From an uncultured Prevotella sp. (GTDB lineage Bacteria > Bacteroidota > Bacteroidia > Bacteroidales > Bacteroidaceae), in contig ONAJ01000017.1 of NCBI GenBank assembly GCA_900315775.1, positions 1 to 47,308 on the forward strand: a DNA stretch of 47,308 bases, given 5' to 3'. This document shows, one piece after another, positions 24,515 to 34,226 of this stretch. Position 1 is the stretch's first letter, and each line of letters starts with the position of its first letter. The translations under genes and the position numbers were made by a program. Below the pieces are notes generated by a model. The model searched no databases. It had not been told where the DNA came from and saw nothing but the letters and a program-made list of their open reading frames with translations.

Positions 24515-26293
24515 ATGAAAGAATTTTTTAAGTATGTATCGGCCACAGTAGTTGGTATGATATGTTTCTTCCTTGTATTTGGAATACTCGGTGTTATGAG
24601 TATCATCGGAATGGTTGCTTCCTCCGAGGCTACCACCAGCGTAAAGGAAAATTCTGTGTTTGTCATCAAACTGGATGGAATGGTGTCAGAGCGTTCTCAG
24701 GACGACTTCTTGGGCTTCCTTAGTGGCGATGAGATAGAGAACATAGGTCTTGACGACCTCATGAGTAGCATCGAGAAGGCAAAGGATAATGAAGATATCA
24801 AGGGAATATACCTTGAGGCAGGCATGTTTGGTGCAGACCCCGCTTCAAGACAGGCACTCCGTAATGCCCTCCTCGACTTCAAGAAGAGCGGTAAGTGGAT
24901 AGTAGCCTATGGCGACGTATATTCACAGGGTGCATATCATATTTGTAGTGTTGCCGACAAGGTTCTTCTTAACCCTCAGGGAACCGTTGACTGGCACGGA
25001 CTCTGTGCAGAGATGTACTACGTTAAGGACCTCTTGGCAAAGTTCGGCGTAAAGATGCAGACCACAAAGGTGGGCGCTTATAAGAGTGCTCCAGAGATGT
25101 TCATTGCCGACAAGATGAGCGAGCCCAATCGTGAGCAGACCACAGCTTTCATCACAGGAATATGGAACCAACTCGTCAGCGACGTAGCTGCAAGCCGTCA
25201 TATCACTGCCGCACAGCTCAATCAGTATGCTGACAGCCTCATTACTTTCTCTGATCCAAAGAACTATGTCGCAATGAAGTTTGTCGATAAACTTGTTTAT
25301 ACCGACCAGATAAAGGACGAGGTAAAGGCAATGATGAAACTGGGAAAGGATGACGATTTAAACACCCTCAGTCTTTCCGATATGCGTAACGTGAAGAGCA
25401 AGAGCAAAGACGGCGATGAAATTGCCGTTTACTATGCCGAGGGCGATATCGTTGACGAGGCTGCTGCAGGCATCTCAAGTGCTCGCGGTTCACAGATTGT
25501 AGGCGAGAAGGTCTGCAAGGACCTCCAGAAACTTGCCGACGACGAGAAAGTTAAGGCAGTCGTGCTCCGTATCAATAGCGGTGGCGGTTCTGCCTACGCT
25601 TCAGAGCAGATGTGGCACGCCATTGAGATGCTAAAGGCAAAGAAGCCCGTCGTCGTTTCTATGAGTGGCTACGCTGCTTCAGGCGGTTACTATATGAGTT
25701 GTAACTCTAACTGGATTGTTGCCGAGCCTACAACCCTCACTGGTAGCATCGGTATCTTCGGTATGTTCCCCGACTTCAGTCAGTTGCTGACAGAGAAACT
25801 CGGCGTTAAGTTCGACCGCGTGAAGACCAATGCACATAGCGACTTCGGTACTCCCTCACGTCCGTTCAGCGCTGAGGAAGTAGCATATCTTGAGGAATAC
25901 ATCGACCGCGGTTATGAGTTGTTCCGCAAGCGTGTTGCCGACGGACGTAAGATGTCCATCGAGGACGTTGAGAAGATTGCTCAGGGACACGTGTGGTTAG
26001 GCAAGGACGCTCTGAAGATTAAGCTCGTTGACGAACTTGGAGGTCTTGACGTCGCTGTTGCTAAGGCAGCAAAACTTGCAAAACTCGACGAGTACTACAC
26101 CTCGGGCTATCCTGCAAAGAGCGATTTCCTTGACCAGCTCCTCGATAAGACTTCTTCAGGAGCAGGCAGTTACATCGACGGACAGCTGCGTGCGACCCTT
26201 GGCGAGTACTACGCTCCGTTTATGCTTGTGCGCGACATTAACCGCCACTCAGCTATTCAGGCACGCATACCATACTTCATAAATATAAAATAA
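24515..26293 (+). CDS. sppA: Signal peptide peptidase SppA, 67K type (protease IV)
   Basis: 592 residues from the ATG at 24515; a TTG at 24470 lies inside the promoter and is rejected. Inner-membrane S49 peptidase that degrades cleaved signal peptides. One N-terminal transmembrane helix (about 7-35). Two tandem S49 domains: the first supplies the catalytic Lys190 (GAYKSAPEMF), the second the nucleophile Ser389 (SGYAASGGYYM) after VLRINSGGGSAYAS. Length and dyad spacing match E. coli (Lys209/Ser409). lpxK follows 7 bases later. Confidence 0.96.
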   Translation: MKEFFKYVSATVVGMICFFLVFGILGVMSIIGMVASSEATTSVKENSVFVIKLDGMVSERSQDDFLGFLSGDEIENIGLDDLMSSIEKAKDNEDIKGIYLEAGMFGADPASRQALRNALLDFKKSGKWIVAYGDVYSQGAYHICSVADKVLLNPQGTVDWHGLCAEMYYVKDLLAKFGVKMQTTKVGAYKSAPEMFIADKMSEPNREQTTAFITGIWNQLVSDVAASRHITAAQLNQYADSLITFSDPKNYVAMKFVDKLVYTDQIKDEVKAMMKLGKDDDLNTLSLSDMRNVKSKSKDGDEIAVYYAEGDIVDEAAAGISSARGSQIVGEKVCKDLQKLADDEKVKAVVLRINSGGGSAYASEQMWHAIEMLKAKKPVVVSMSGYAASGGYYMSCNSNWIVAEPTTLTGSIGIFGMFPDFSQLLTEKLGVKFDRVKTNAHSDFGTPSRPFSAEEVAYLEEYIDRGYELFRKRVADGRKMSIEDVEKIAQGHVWLGKDALKIKLVDELGGLDVAVAKAAKLAKLDEYYTSGYPAKSDFLDQLLDKTSSGAGSYIDGQLRATLGEYYAPFMLVRDINRHSAIQARIPYFINIK

Positions 26294-26300
26294 AGGAGTA

Positions 26301-27437
26301 ATGTTCTTAGTCCCATTAAGCTGGTTATACGGATTGGTGGTGCGTTTCCGTAACCACCTTTTCGATGCTGGGGTGCTGAAACGCAGAACGTTCAGCATTC
26401 CGGTAATCGGTGTGGGTAATATTACCGTTGGCGGAACGGGCAAGACGCCTCACGTGGAGTATCTCGTGCGTCTGCTCTCGCCATATATGAAGGTGGCTGT
26501 CCTCAGTCGTGGGTATAAGCGCAAGAGCAAGGGTTATATACTTGCCGACGCTACCACTTCCATGCGTGACATCGGCGACGAGCCTTACCAGATACACAAG
26601 AAGTTTCCCGATATCCACGTTGCCGTTGATGCCAATCGTTGTGAGGGAATAGAACGCCTTACCGGCGACGAACGTTCCAAGGACACATCGGTAATACTCC
26701 TTGACGACGCCTTCCAGCACAGGTATGTAAAGCCAGGAATAAACATCCTCCTCGTCGATTACAACCGTCCCATCAGCACAGATCGTCTCCTGCCTGCAGG
26801 ACGACTTCGTGAGCCTGTGGAAGGTAAGGAACGTGCCGACATCGTCATAGTGACGAAGTGTCCCCGCAACCTTAAACCTATGGAGTTCCGTGTGATGTCT
26901 AAGATGCTCAGTCTTCGTCCTTACCAGAAACTCTACTACACGACGTTGGAATACGAGCCGCTGTACCCGTTGTATGGTGGCGACAAGATAGCCCTCGATG
27001 CGCTGGCACCCGAGACCAACGTGCTGTTGCTTACAGGTATAGCGTCACCACGACAGATGGAACTTGCCCTGCAGCCCCGTTGTGCCAGCATCACCCCACT
27101 AACCTTCGGCGATCATCACCAGTTTAAGCCTTGTGACATTGAGAAACTTAACACCCTTTTTGCTTCGCTGCCCGAGCCTCGTATGGTGGTGACAACGGAG
27201 AAAGACAGTGCCCGACTCGTCGATGTCAACGGACTTTCCGACGAGGTGCGCAACAACACTTACGTACTCCCCGTAAAGGTGGATTTCCTCCAGAATGGTG
27301 CTGAGGCATTCAACAAACAAATCCTTTCCTACATGAAGAAGAATCCAAAGAGCAGCATACTTCTTAAAGGCAAAGAGGATGTCAAACCCAAAGAGAAAAA
27401 ATCTTCTGAGAAAAGAAATACAATAAGATTCAAATAA
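26301..27437 (+). CDS. lpxK: Tetraacyldisaccharide 4'-kinase
   Basis: 378 residues. Phosphorylates the lipid A disaccharide at the 4' position, at the inner membrane. N-terminal membrane-associated helix LVPLSWLYGLVVRFRN, Walker A VGNITVGGTGKTPHVEY (about 39-55), SRGYKRKSKGY, and LLDDAFQHRYVKPG (catalytic Asp and the DDxxQH motif). The last ~30 residues are Lys-rich and variable. Overlaps thiL by one base (TAATG). Confidence 0.96.
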   Translation: MFLVPLSWLYGLVVRFRNHLFDAGVLKRRTFSIPVIGVGNITVGGTGKTPHVEYLVRLLSPYMKVAVLSRGYKRKSKGYILADATTSMRDIGDEPYQIHKKFPDIHVAVDANRCEGIERLTGDERSKDTSVILLDDAFQHRYVKPGINILLVDYNRPISTDRLLPAGRLREPVEGKERADIVIVTKCPRNLKPMEFRVMSKMLSLRPYQKLYYTTLEYEPLYPLYGGDKIALDALAPETNVLLLTGIASPRQMELALQPRCASITPLTFGDHHQFKPCDIEKLNTLFASLPEPRMVVTTEKDSARLVDVNGLSDEVRNNTYVLPVKVDFLQNGAEAFNKQILSYMKKNPKSSILLKGKEDVKPKEKKSSEKRNTIRFK

Positions 27438-28489
27438 TGGAAATATCTAAGATAGGAGAGTTTGGTCTTATCGACCGCCTGACAAAAGACCTCAAGAACA
27501 CTAACGACAGCACACGCTACGGTGTCGGCGACGACTGCGCAGTACTGTCGTATCCTAACAGCGAGGTACTCGTAACCACCGATATGCTTATGGAGGGTGT
27601 ACACTTCGACCTTACCTACATCGACCTGAAACACCTCGGTTATAAGTCGGCTATGGTGAATATCTCCGACGTGGTAGCAATGAATGGCACCCCGCGGCAG
27701 ATTACCGTCAGCGTAGCCCTCGGCAAACGTTTCACGGTAGAGGATATGGAAGAGTTTTTCAGCGGTGTACGTCTGGCGTGCGAGAAGTGTGGCGTCGATA
27801 TCGTTGGTGGCGATACCACATCCTCCTATACAGGTCTTGCCATTAGTATTACCTGTATTGGCGAGGCACAGAAGAACGACATCGTCTATCGCAACGGTGC
27901 CCACGATACCGACCTCATCTGTGTCAGCGGAGACCTCGGAGCAGCCTATATGGGACTCCAGCTACTCGAGCGCGAGAAACGTATCTATTACGATATGGTT
28001 GAGGAGGCAAAGAAGAATAATAAGCAGATGCCCGACTTCCAGCCCGACTTCAGCGGCAAGGAATATCTCCTTCAGCGTCAGCTACAGCCCGAGGCACGTC
28101 GTGACATCATAGCCAGACTCCGTGAGGCAGGCATCCGTCCTACGGCAATGATGGACATCAGCGACGGACTCTCCAGCGAGCTGCAGCACATCTGTCGTCA
28201 GAGTGGGGTAGGCTGTCGTGTCTATGAGAAGAATATCCCCATCGACTACCAGACGGCGGTAATGGCTGAAGAGTTGAATATGAACGTCACCACCTGCGCC
28301 CTCAATGGCGGCGAAGACTACGAACTGCTCTTCACCGTTCCTATCGGCGACTACGAGAAAGTGGAACAACTCGAGGACATTCGTGTCATAGGTCACATCA
28401 CACGTAAGGAACTCGGCACGATGCTTGTCAGTCGCGACGGACAGGAATTTGAGCTTCTTGCTCAGGGATGGAACCCATTAAAGAAATAA
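27437..28489 (+). CDS. thiL: Thiamine-monophosphate kinase
   Basis: 350 residues. ATP-dependent phosphorylation of thiamine phosphate to thiamine diphosphate. GVGDDCAVL (about 30), TTDMLMEGVHFDL, NISDVVAMNGTPRQ, GGDTTSS, MDISDGLSSELQHICRQSG and NGGEDYELLFTVP are all family blocks. Third gene of sppA-lpxK-thiL; no TPP riboswitch, as it is internal to the operon. Confidence 0.96.
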   Translation: MEISKIGEFGLIDRLTKDLKNTNDSTRYGVGDDCAVLSYPNSEVLVTTDMLMEGVHFDLTYIDLKHLGYKSAMVNISDVVAMNGTPRQITVSVALGKRFTVEDMEEFFSGVRLACEKCGVDIVGGDTTSSYTGLAISITCIGEAQKNDIVYRNGAHDTDLICVSGDLGAAYMGLQLLEREKRIYYDMVEEAKKNNKQMPDFQPDFSGKEYLLQRQLQPEARRDIIARLREAGIRPTAMMDISDGLSSELQHICRQSGVGCRVYEKNIPIDYQTAVMAEELNMNVTTCALNGGEDYELLFTVPIGDYEKVEQLEDIRVIGHITRKELGTMLVSRDGQEFELLAQGWNPLKK

Positions 28490-28524
28490 GAAATCCGATG
28501 CTATCACAGCATCGGATTTCTTTT
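28490..28524. terminator. Intrinsic terminator after thiL, shared with glnN
   Basis: GAAATCCGATGCT-ATCAC-AGCATCGGATTTC then TTTT; A-rich on the other side so it can act for glnN too. Confidence 0.92.
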
Positions 28525-28555
28525 GCAAACATAAACAATTCATAAAAGGATGAAA

Positions 28556-30772
28556 CTACCTTATGAACAATAATTCTCTGTATTTTGGCAGAGGCCACAA
28601 AGAGTCATCGACAATTAGTTCCAACTTGTCAATTTGGTAACGTATATCACCGAGCTTCGGTTCCACGTTGTCATGATATGCTATGGCTTTCTTGTGCTCA
28701 TCCTCTATGGTGTTGGCAGCCTTACGTGCTTCCACAAGTTCCTCTACTTGCTTTTCTATAGTACTTGTACGCTCAGCAATTTCTTCAATGAGTTTTATGT
28801 TACGCTCAGAGAGTTTGCGTGTCTTCTCTTCTGAGAATACTGTTGACATTGCTTTTACGTTCTTAAGCAACTGAGATTGGTAGTGCGTAGCAACTGGGAT
28901 GATGTGATTCATCGAAAGATCGCCAAGTACACGAGCCTCAATTTGTATCTTCTTGGTATAAGTCTCCCATTTCACCTCGTTGCGGGCTTCAAGTTCCTTC
29001 TTAGTCATTACGCCAAGACTCTCAAACATCTTTATACTTGACTCGTCAAGATAACGCTCAAAGATTTTAGGACATGATTTTTCTACGTCGAGTCCTCTCT
29101 TTTCTGCCTCTATAACCCATTCGTCGCTATAACCATTGCCGTCGAAACGTATAGGCTTACATGTCTTTATATCCTCACGCAGTACTTCAATAATAGCATG
29201 ATATGTAGCGCTATGACCTGTTCCGTCCAACTTCTTCGTAAGTTCTGGTATTCGCTCATCTACTCGTTTCTTAAAGTCTATGAGAGCTTCCGCTACTGCT
29301 GAGTTAAGAGCAATCATTGCTGAGGCGCAGTTTGCCTCGGAACCTACAGCGCGGAATTCGAAGCGGTTTCCTGTGAAGGCGAATGGCGATGTGCGGTTAC
29401 GGTCTGTGTTGTCGATGAGCAACTCGGGAATTTCTGCAATATCCATCTTTAGACCTTGTTTACCCTCCATAGTAAGAATGTCCGTCACGTCAGCTTTCTC
29501 TATGTGGTCTAAAAGTTCGCTAACCTGGTTACCGAGGAATGAACTGATAATAGCTGGTGGGGCCTCGTTGGCACCCAGACGGTGAGCATTAGTAGCACTC
29601 ATTATGCTGGCTTTGAGTAGTCCGTTATGACGATATACACCCATTAATGTCTCTACGATAAACGTTGCAAATCGTAGATTCTCTTCCGCCGTCTTACCTG
29701 GAGCATGTAGCAGCACACCATTATCGGTGGAAAGACTCCAGTTGTTGTGCTTTCCTGAACCATTAATACCGGCAAATGGTTTCTCGTGGAGCAATACTCT
29801 GAAACCATGTTTGCGTGCTACGCGTTTCATGAGTGACATGAGCAGCATGTTGTGGTCAACGGCGAGATTTGTCTCCTCGAATATAGGTGCTAACTCAAAC
29901 TGGTTTGGTGCTACTTCGTTGTGACGCGTCTTACATGGGATACCCAACTCAAGGGCCTCAATCTCCAACTCGCGCATAAAGGCTGCTACGCGCTCAGGGA
30001 TAGCACCAAAGTAGTGGTCGTCCATCTGCTGGTTCTTCGCACTGTCGTGTCCCATAAGAGTTCGCCCTGTAAGTAGAAGGTCGGGACGTGCTGAGTATAA
30101 TCCTTCGTCAACGAGGAAGTACTCCTGTTCCCAACCAAGGTTTGAAGTAACTTTCTTTACAGAAGGATCGAAATAGTGACACACTTTTGTCGCTGCCGTG
30201 TCAACAGAATGAAGCGCACGCAACAGTGGTGCTTTATAGTCCAGAGCCTCTCCTGTATAACTTATAAATACAGTCGGAATACACAGTGTGTCATCAATGA
30301 TGAATACTGGCGACGTGGGGTCCCATGCGGAATATCCTCGAGCTTCAAAAGTAGAACGGATACCTCCTGAGGGGAAACTTGATGCATCGGGCTCCTGCTG
30401 TACAAGCAATTTTCCAGTAAATTCTTCAACCATTCCGCCCTTACCGTCGTGTTCTATGAATGAGTCGTGCTTCTCGGCAGTACCTTCTGTCAACGGCTGG
30501 AACCAGTGTGTGTAGTGGGTTACACCATTTTCCGTAGCCCATTGTTTCATACCTGCTGCCACAGCGTCGGCAACGGTCCTGTCAAGATGTGCTCCGTTTT
30601 CCATCACCTTAACCATCTTTTCGTACACGTCCTTAGGAAGGTACTTATACATTTTCTCACGATTGAAGACCTTCTTGCCAAAGTATTCACAAGGTCTCTC
30701 ACTTGGTGATTTTACGTCAAGAGGCTTTTTCTTGAATGCCTCTCCTACAACCTGAAATCTTAATGTTTCCAT
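28556..30772 (-). CDS. glnN: Glutamine synthetase type III
   Basis: 738 residues, the length of GSIII (about 725-730), far from GSI/II. Makes glutamine from glutamate, ammonia and ATP. N-terminal region with FGKKVFNREKM; substrate-binding block THWFQPLTEGTAEKHDSF; SFPSGGIRSTFEARGYSAWDPTSP; GWEQEYFLVDE (metal-binding Glu); KTRHNEVAPNQFELAPIFEE; INGSGKHNNWSLST; and NRTSPFAFTGNRFEFRAVGS. Ends with a long coiled-coil-like helix. Last gene of the gltB-gltD-dapF-dapL-glnN run, 32 bases after dapL. Confidence 0.97.
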   Translation of the reverse strand: METLRFQVVGEAFKKKPLDVKSPSERPCEYFGKKVFNREKMYKYLPKDVYEKMVKVMENGAHLDRTVADAVAAGMKQWATENGVTHYTHWFQPLTEGTAEKHDSFIEHDGKGGMVEEFTGKLLVQQEPDASSFPSGGIRSTFEARGYSAWDPTSPVFIIDDTLCIPTVFISYTGEALDYKAPLLRALHSVDTAATKVCHYFDPSVKKVTSNLGWEQEYFLVDEGLYSARPDLLLTGRTLMGHDSAKNQQMDDHYFGAIPERVAAFMRELEIEALELGIPCKTRHNEVAPNQFELAPIFEETNLAVDHNMLLMSLMKRVARKHGFRVLLHEKPFAGINGSGKHNNWSLSTDNGVLLHAPGKTAEENLRFATFIVETLMGVYRHNGLLKASIMSATNAHRLGANEAPPAIISSFLGNQVSELLDHIEKADVTDILTMEGKQGLKMDIAEIPELLIDNTDRNRTSPFAFTGNRFEFRAVGSEANCASAMIALNSAVAEALIDFKKRVDERIPELTKKLDGTGHSATYHAIIEVLREDIKTCKPIRFDGNGYSDEWVIEAEKRGLDVEKSCPKIFERYLDESSIKMFESLGVMTKKELEARNEVKWETYTKKIQIEARVLGDLSMNHIIPVATHYQSQLLKNVKAMSTVFSEEKTRKLSERNIKLIEEIAERTSTIEKQVEELVEARKAANTIEDEHKKAIAYHDNVEPKLGDIRYQIDKLELIVDDSLWPLPKYRELLFIR

Positions 30773-30804
30773 AACTTTAATTTATTATGTTGATATAGTT
30801 ATTA

Positions 30805-32037
30805 TTATTTGTTTACCCATCCTGCAATACGTTGAAGGGCTTCTTCGGTACGCTCTTGGCTGCCAAAAGCGGTAAATCTTACGTAACCTTCTCCTGAAGG
30901 ACCGAAACCGACACCAGGAGTACATACCACCTGGGCTCCGTAAAGGAGTTCTTCGAAGAACTGCCACGAAGATTGTCCTCGGGTCTTCATCCATATATAT
31001 GGTGCATTCTTACCACCATAACATTCAAAACCGAGTCTGCGAAACTCTGTAAGTATCATCTTGGCATTATTCATGTAGTAGCCGATGGTCTCCTTAACCT
31101 GTTTCTTTCCTTCTTCACTATATGTTGCCTCTGCTGCACGTTGACTGATATAGCTCGTGCCGTTGAACTTCGTACATTGTCTGCGAAGCCACAGTGGGTT
31201 AAGTGGTATGCGCTCACCGTCAAGAGTCTCTGCGGTAAGGTCTTTAGGTACTATGGTATAACCACAACGTACACCCGTAAATCCTGCCGTTTTGGAATAT
31301 GAGTGAAACTCTATGGCACACTTCCTGGCACCGCGTATCTCGTAGATAGAGTGGGGGATGTTTGGATCCTGAATGTATGCCTGGTATGCTGCATCATAGA
31401 ATATGAGTGTGTCGTTCTTCAGCGCATAGTTTACCCATTTTCGCAACTCCTCTTTGGTGATTACTGCTCCTGTAGGGTTGTTGGGATAACAGAGGTAGAT
31501 GACGTCCACCCGACGGTCGGGCAGTTGTGGTACGAAATTGTTTTCGGCATTACAGGGCATATAGACGACGTTCGACCAGCAACCGTCCTCACCCTTCGTT
31601 CCTGCTCTGCCAATCATGGCATTCGAGTCTATATAAACAGGATATATGGGGTCGGTAACACCAATGCTGTTGTCCCAACGTATAAGCTCTTGTATGTTTC
31701 CCGTATCCGACTTGGCTCCGTCGTTGATGAATATCTCGTCAAGATCAAGGTGTATTCCTCTGGGAAGAAAATCATTTTTCAGAATTGCTTCTCGAAGAAA
31801 GTCATACCCTTGTTCCGGACCATACCCGTGAAAACCTTGCTTCGTTGCCATATCGTCAGCCGCCTTGTGAATAGCCTCAATAACAGCAGGACACAGTGGC
31901 TGCGTAACATCACCAATACCAAGACTTATCACATCTTCCTTGGGATGTGTAATGTGAAACGCATTTACCTTTTTGGCGATATCTGCAAAAAGATAGTTGT
32001 TCGGAAGTTTCAAAAAATGTTCGTTTACTAATGCCAT
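30805..32037 (-). CDS. dapL: LL-diaminopimelate aminotransferase
   Basis: 410 residues. PLP enzyme that turns tetrahydrodipicolinate directly into LL-DAP (lysine and peptidoglycan). [14 protein letters not shown] near residue 39, [27 protein letters not shown], and the PLP lysine Lys249 in [16 protein letters not shown]. Length fits DapL. Overlaps dapF by 10 bases, placing two consecutive pathway steps together; glutamate is the amino donor, linking it to the GOGAT genes beside it. Confidence 0.97.
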   Translation of the reverse strand: MALVNEHFLKLPNNYLFADIAKKVNAFHITHPKEDVISLGIGDVTQPLCPAVIEAIHKAADDMATKQGFHGYGPEQGYDFLREAILKNDFLPRGIHLDLDEIFINDGAKSDTGNIQELIRWDNSIGVTDPIYPVYIDSNAMIGRAGTKGEDGCWSNVVYMPCNAENNFVPQLPDRRVDVIYLCYPNNPTGAVITKEELRKWVNYALKNDTLIFYDAAYQAYIQDPNIPHSIYEIRGARKCAIEFHSYSKTAGFTGVRCGYTIVPKDLTAETLDGERIPLNPLWLRRQCTKFNGTSYISQRAAEATYSEEGKKQVKETIGYYMNNAKMILTEFRRLGFECYGGKNAPYIWMKTRGQSSWQFFEELLYGAQVVCTPGVGFGPSGEGYVRFTAFGSQERTEEALQRIAGWVNK

Positions 32038-32801
32038 AACTCTATCTCCCCGTCAAAGACAAATTCTGCAGGACCTGTCATATATACATGGTTGTCACGC
32101 TCGTCCCACACAATATTTAGCGTGCCACCATCCATCACTATTAGCGACTCTCTACCGGCGATGCCTGAATATGCTGCAGCAACTGCTGTGGCACATGCAC
32201 CCGTTCCGCAAGCTTGTGTAATACCACTGCCTAACTCCCATACTCGCACCCTTATGGAACCGTCTGGAAGTACTTTAGCAAATTCTGTATTACATCTCAC
32301 TTCTTCAATCTCACCCACCTGGTCAACGTCCTTAGTAAAGATAACATAGTGTGGGTTGCCCATCGATACAAATATACCTGAACTCTTTGAACTCCATGTC
32401 TCCCTATCAAACGATGGTTCTCCCATATCAACTGTCACACTCTTCACAATACCTTCTTCTACATGCAGTTTAAGTGTCTTAACACCCGATAGCGTCAAAA
32501 GTCTTATTGTTTTTTTATCTGTGATACCTCGTTCATAAAGATACTTGCCAATACACCTTGACGCATTACCGCACATCTTCGCCTCAGAACCGTCGGCATT
32601 GAAGATTCGCATCGAAAAGTCTGCTTCGGTAACAGGACTCTTGTCTATTAGCACAAGACCATCTGAACCTATGCCCTTATGACGGTCGCTCCATGCAATG
32701 GCTGCGGCAGAAGGGTCCGCTATAGGATGCTGCATAACATTGACATAGATGTAGTCATTGCCACAGCCGTGCATCTTACAAAAAGAAATCTTACTTTTCA
32801 T
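32028..32801 (-). CDS. dapF: Diaminopimelate epimerase
   Basis: 257 residues from the ATG at 32801; a GTG at 32807 adds two residues but lies in the AAGGTGAAAGGTGAAA ribosome-site tract. Interconverts LL- and meso-[17 protein letters not shown] at the start, first active Cys in [14 protein letters not shown], and second in [14 protein letters not shown]. Starts about ten bases after the gltD stop. Confidence 0.96.
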   Translation of the reverse strand: MKSKISFCKMHGCGNDYIYVNVMQHPIADPSAAAIAWSDRHKGIGSDGLVLIDKSPVTEADFSMRIFNADGSEAKMCGNASRCIGKYLYERGITDKKTIRLLTLSGVKTLKLHVEEGIVKSVTVDMGEPSFDRETWSSKSSGIFVSMGNPHYVIFTKDVDQVGEIEEVRCNTEFAKVLPDGSIRVRVWELGSGITQACGTGACATAVAAAYSGIAGRESLIVMDGGTLNIVWDERDNHVYMTGPAEFVFDGEIELWH

Positions 32802-32810
32802 TTTCACCTT

Positions 32811-34178
32811 TCACCTTAAAAAATCATCAACTTTCTTTGCTGTCTCCTTACCGCTTGCCATCGCACGCACCACAAGTGATGCACCGCTGGCGCTATCGCC
32901 GCATACGAAGACGTTCTTGGGATACTCCGGGTGCTCGGGTTTCAAAAAACCCATTGCCAACAAACATAGTTCAGCTTTGATAATTTCGGGCTCGCAGCCT
33001 GTCTCCTGCACTCTAACACCTGTAAGTTTGCCATTCTCGCCTAAAAACTCAAGGGTGTTGATGTTCCAACGACGGATGCATCCCTCCTCATGACTCGACG
33101 TAGTTTTCAACGTACGGGGCCAGTTGGGCCAAGGGTTCTGTGGGTCTTCAGGACCTTCTGCAGGCTTTGGCATAATCTCTATCTGGGTGACACTTTTGCA
33201 ACCCTGACGGTGGGCAGTACCAATACAGTCAGAACCCGTATCTCCACCACCTATCACCAGCACGTCCTTGCCTTTGGCGGTGATACGCTCGTCCTTCGAG
33301 AACTCCATACCTGCCAGCACGCGGTTCTGCTGTGACAGTATCTCAAGGGCAAAGTGTACTCCCTTCAATTCACGACCCGGCACCTTCAAATCTCTGGCTG
33401 TCGGAGTACCTGTGGCTATGACAACAGCATCGAAGACCCCCTTTCCAGCCTCCCCCGAGGGGGAGGGGTATTGTTCATTAAGAGCTTTCAATAGAGCATC
33501 AACGCCCTCCCCTCGGGGAGGGATAGGGAGGGGGTTACTGTACTTGAACTCGATGCCTTCCTGCTCCAACAACTTGATGCGACGGTCTATGACCGCCTTG
33601 TTCAGTTTGAAGTTAGGTATGCCGTAGCGCAGTAAACCGCCAGCAGCCTCGTTTTTCTCAAATACCGTTACCGTATAACCTCTTTGGTTAAGGTCGTTGG
33701 CAGCAGCGAGTCCTGCAGGACCAGCTCCTATCACAGCTACCTTCTTGCCGTTACGCTTGATGTCCGTCTTGGGCTGGATGAAACCTTCCTGAAATGCCAT
33801 CTCAATTATAGCACACTCATCCTCGCGATTGGTGGTCGGCTCGTGGTTAAAACGGTTCAGCACACAGGCCTTCTCACACAACGCAGGACATATGCGACCA
33901 GTGAACTCCGGGAATGGATTGGTACTGCTAAGCAACTTGTAGGCTAACTCCCAGTCGCCTTTATACAGGGCATCGTTCCACTCTGGTGCTTTGTTGCCCA
34001 GCGGACAAGCCCAATGACAGAAAGGTACTCCGCAGTCCATACAGCGGCTTGCCTGCAGTTTACGTTCACGCGTTGAGAGCGTTTGCTCCACCTCGCCAAA
34101 GTCGTGAATCCTATCGTTAATAGGACGGTAGCCCGCCTCCTGGCGGTGTATCTCTAAAAATGCTTTTGGGTTTCCCAT
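32811..34178 (-). CDS. gltD: Glutamate synthase (NADPH) small subunit
   Basis: 455 residues. Passes electrons from NADPH to the large subunit. N-terminal Fe-S Cys cluster CMDCGVPFCHWACP...CPALCEKACVLN; FAD motif VIGAGPAGLAAAND; NADPH motif VIGGGDTGSDCIG; closing FVCGDSASGASLVVRAMASGK. Two copies of the GC-rich element lie in frame at residues about 215-248 (PIPPRGEGVDALL...YPSPSGEAGKG), between the FAD fold and the IATGT strand. The enzyme otherwise looks intact. Confidence 0.95.
   Translation of the reverse strand: MGNPKAFLEIHRQEAGYRPINDRIHDFGEVEQTLSTRERKLQASRCMDCGVPFCHWACPLGNKAPEWNDALYKGDWELAYKLLSSTNPFPEFTGRICPALCEKACVLNRFNHEPTTNREDECAIIEMAFQEGFIQPKTDIKRNGKKVAVIGAGPAGLAAANDLNQRGYTVTVFEKNEAAGGLLRYGIPNFKLNKAVIDRRIKLLEQEGIEFKYSNPLPIPPRGEGVDALLKALNEQYPSPSGEAGKGVFDAVVIATGTPTARDLKVPGRELKGVHFALEILSQQNRVLAGMEFSKDERITAKGKDVLVIGGGDTGSDCIGTAHRQGCKSVTQIEIMPKPAEGPEDPQNPWPNWPRTLKTTSSHEEGCIRRWNINTLEFLGENGKLTGVRVQETGCEPEIIKAELCLLAMGFLKPEHPEYPKNVFVCGDSASGASLVVRAMASGKETAKKVDDFLR
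33436..33536. repeat. Mirror-symmetric GC-rich element inside gltD
   Basis: ACCCCC, then hairpin TCCCCCGAGGGGGA (33450-33464), a 36-base middle (about 33471-33505), hairpin CCCTCCCCTCGGGGAGGG, and GGGGGTT. The two halves are inverted copies of each other. In frame: no stop in the gltD reading frame. Confidence 0.85.
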
Positions 34179-34183
34179 TTTTC

Positions 34184-34226
34184 CAATTGATAATTGATAA
34201 TTGACAATTGATAATTAATAATTAAT
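34184..34226. repeat. AATTGATAATTGA tandem repeat between gltB and gltD
   Basis: Five or more TTGATAA/TTGACAA/TTAATAA units fill almost the whole gltB-gltD spacer and supply the gltB TAA stop codon. Confidence 0.85.
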
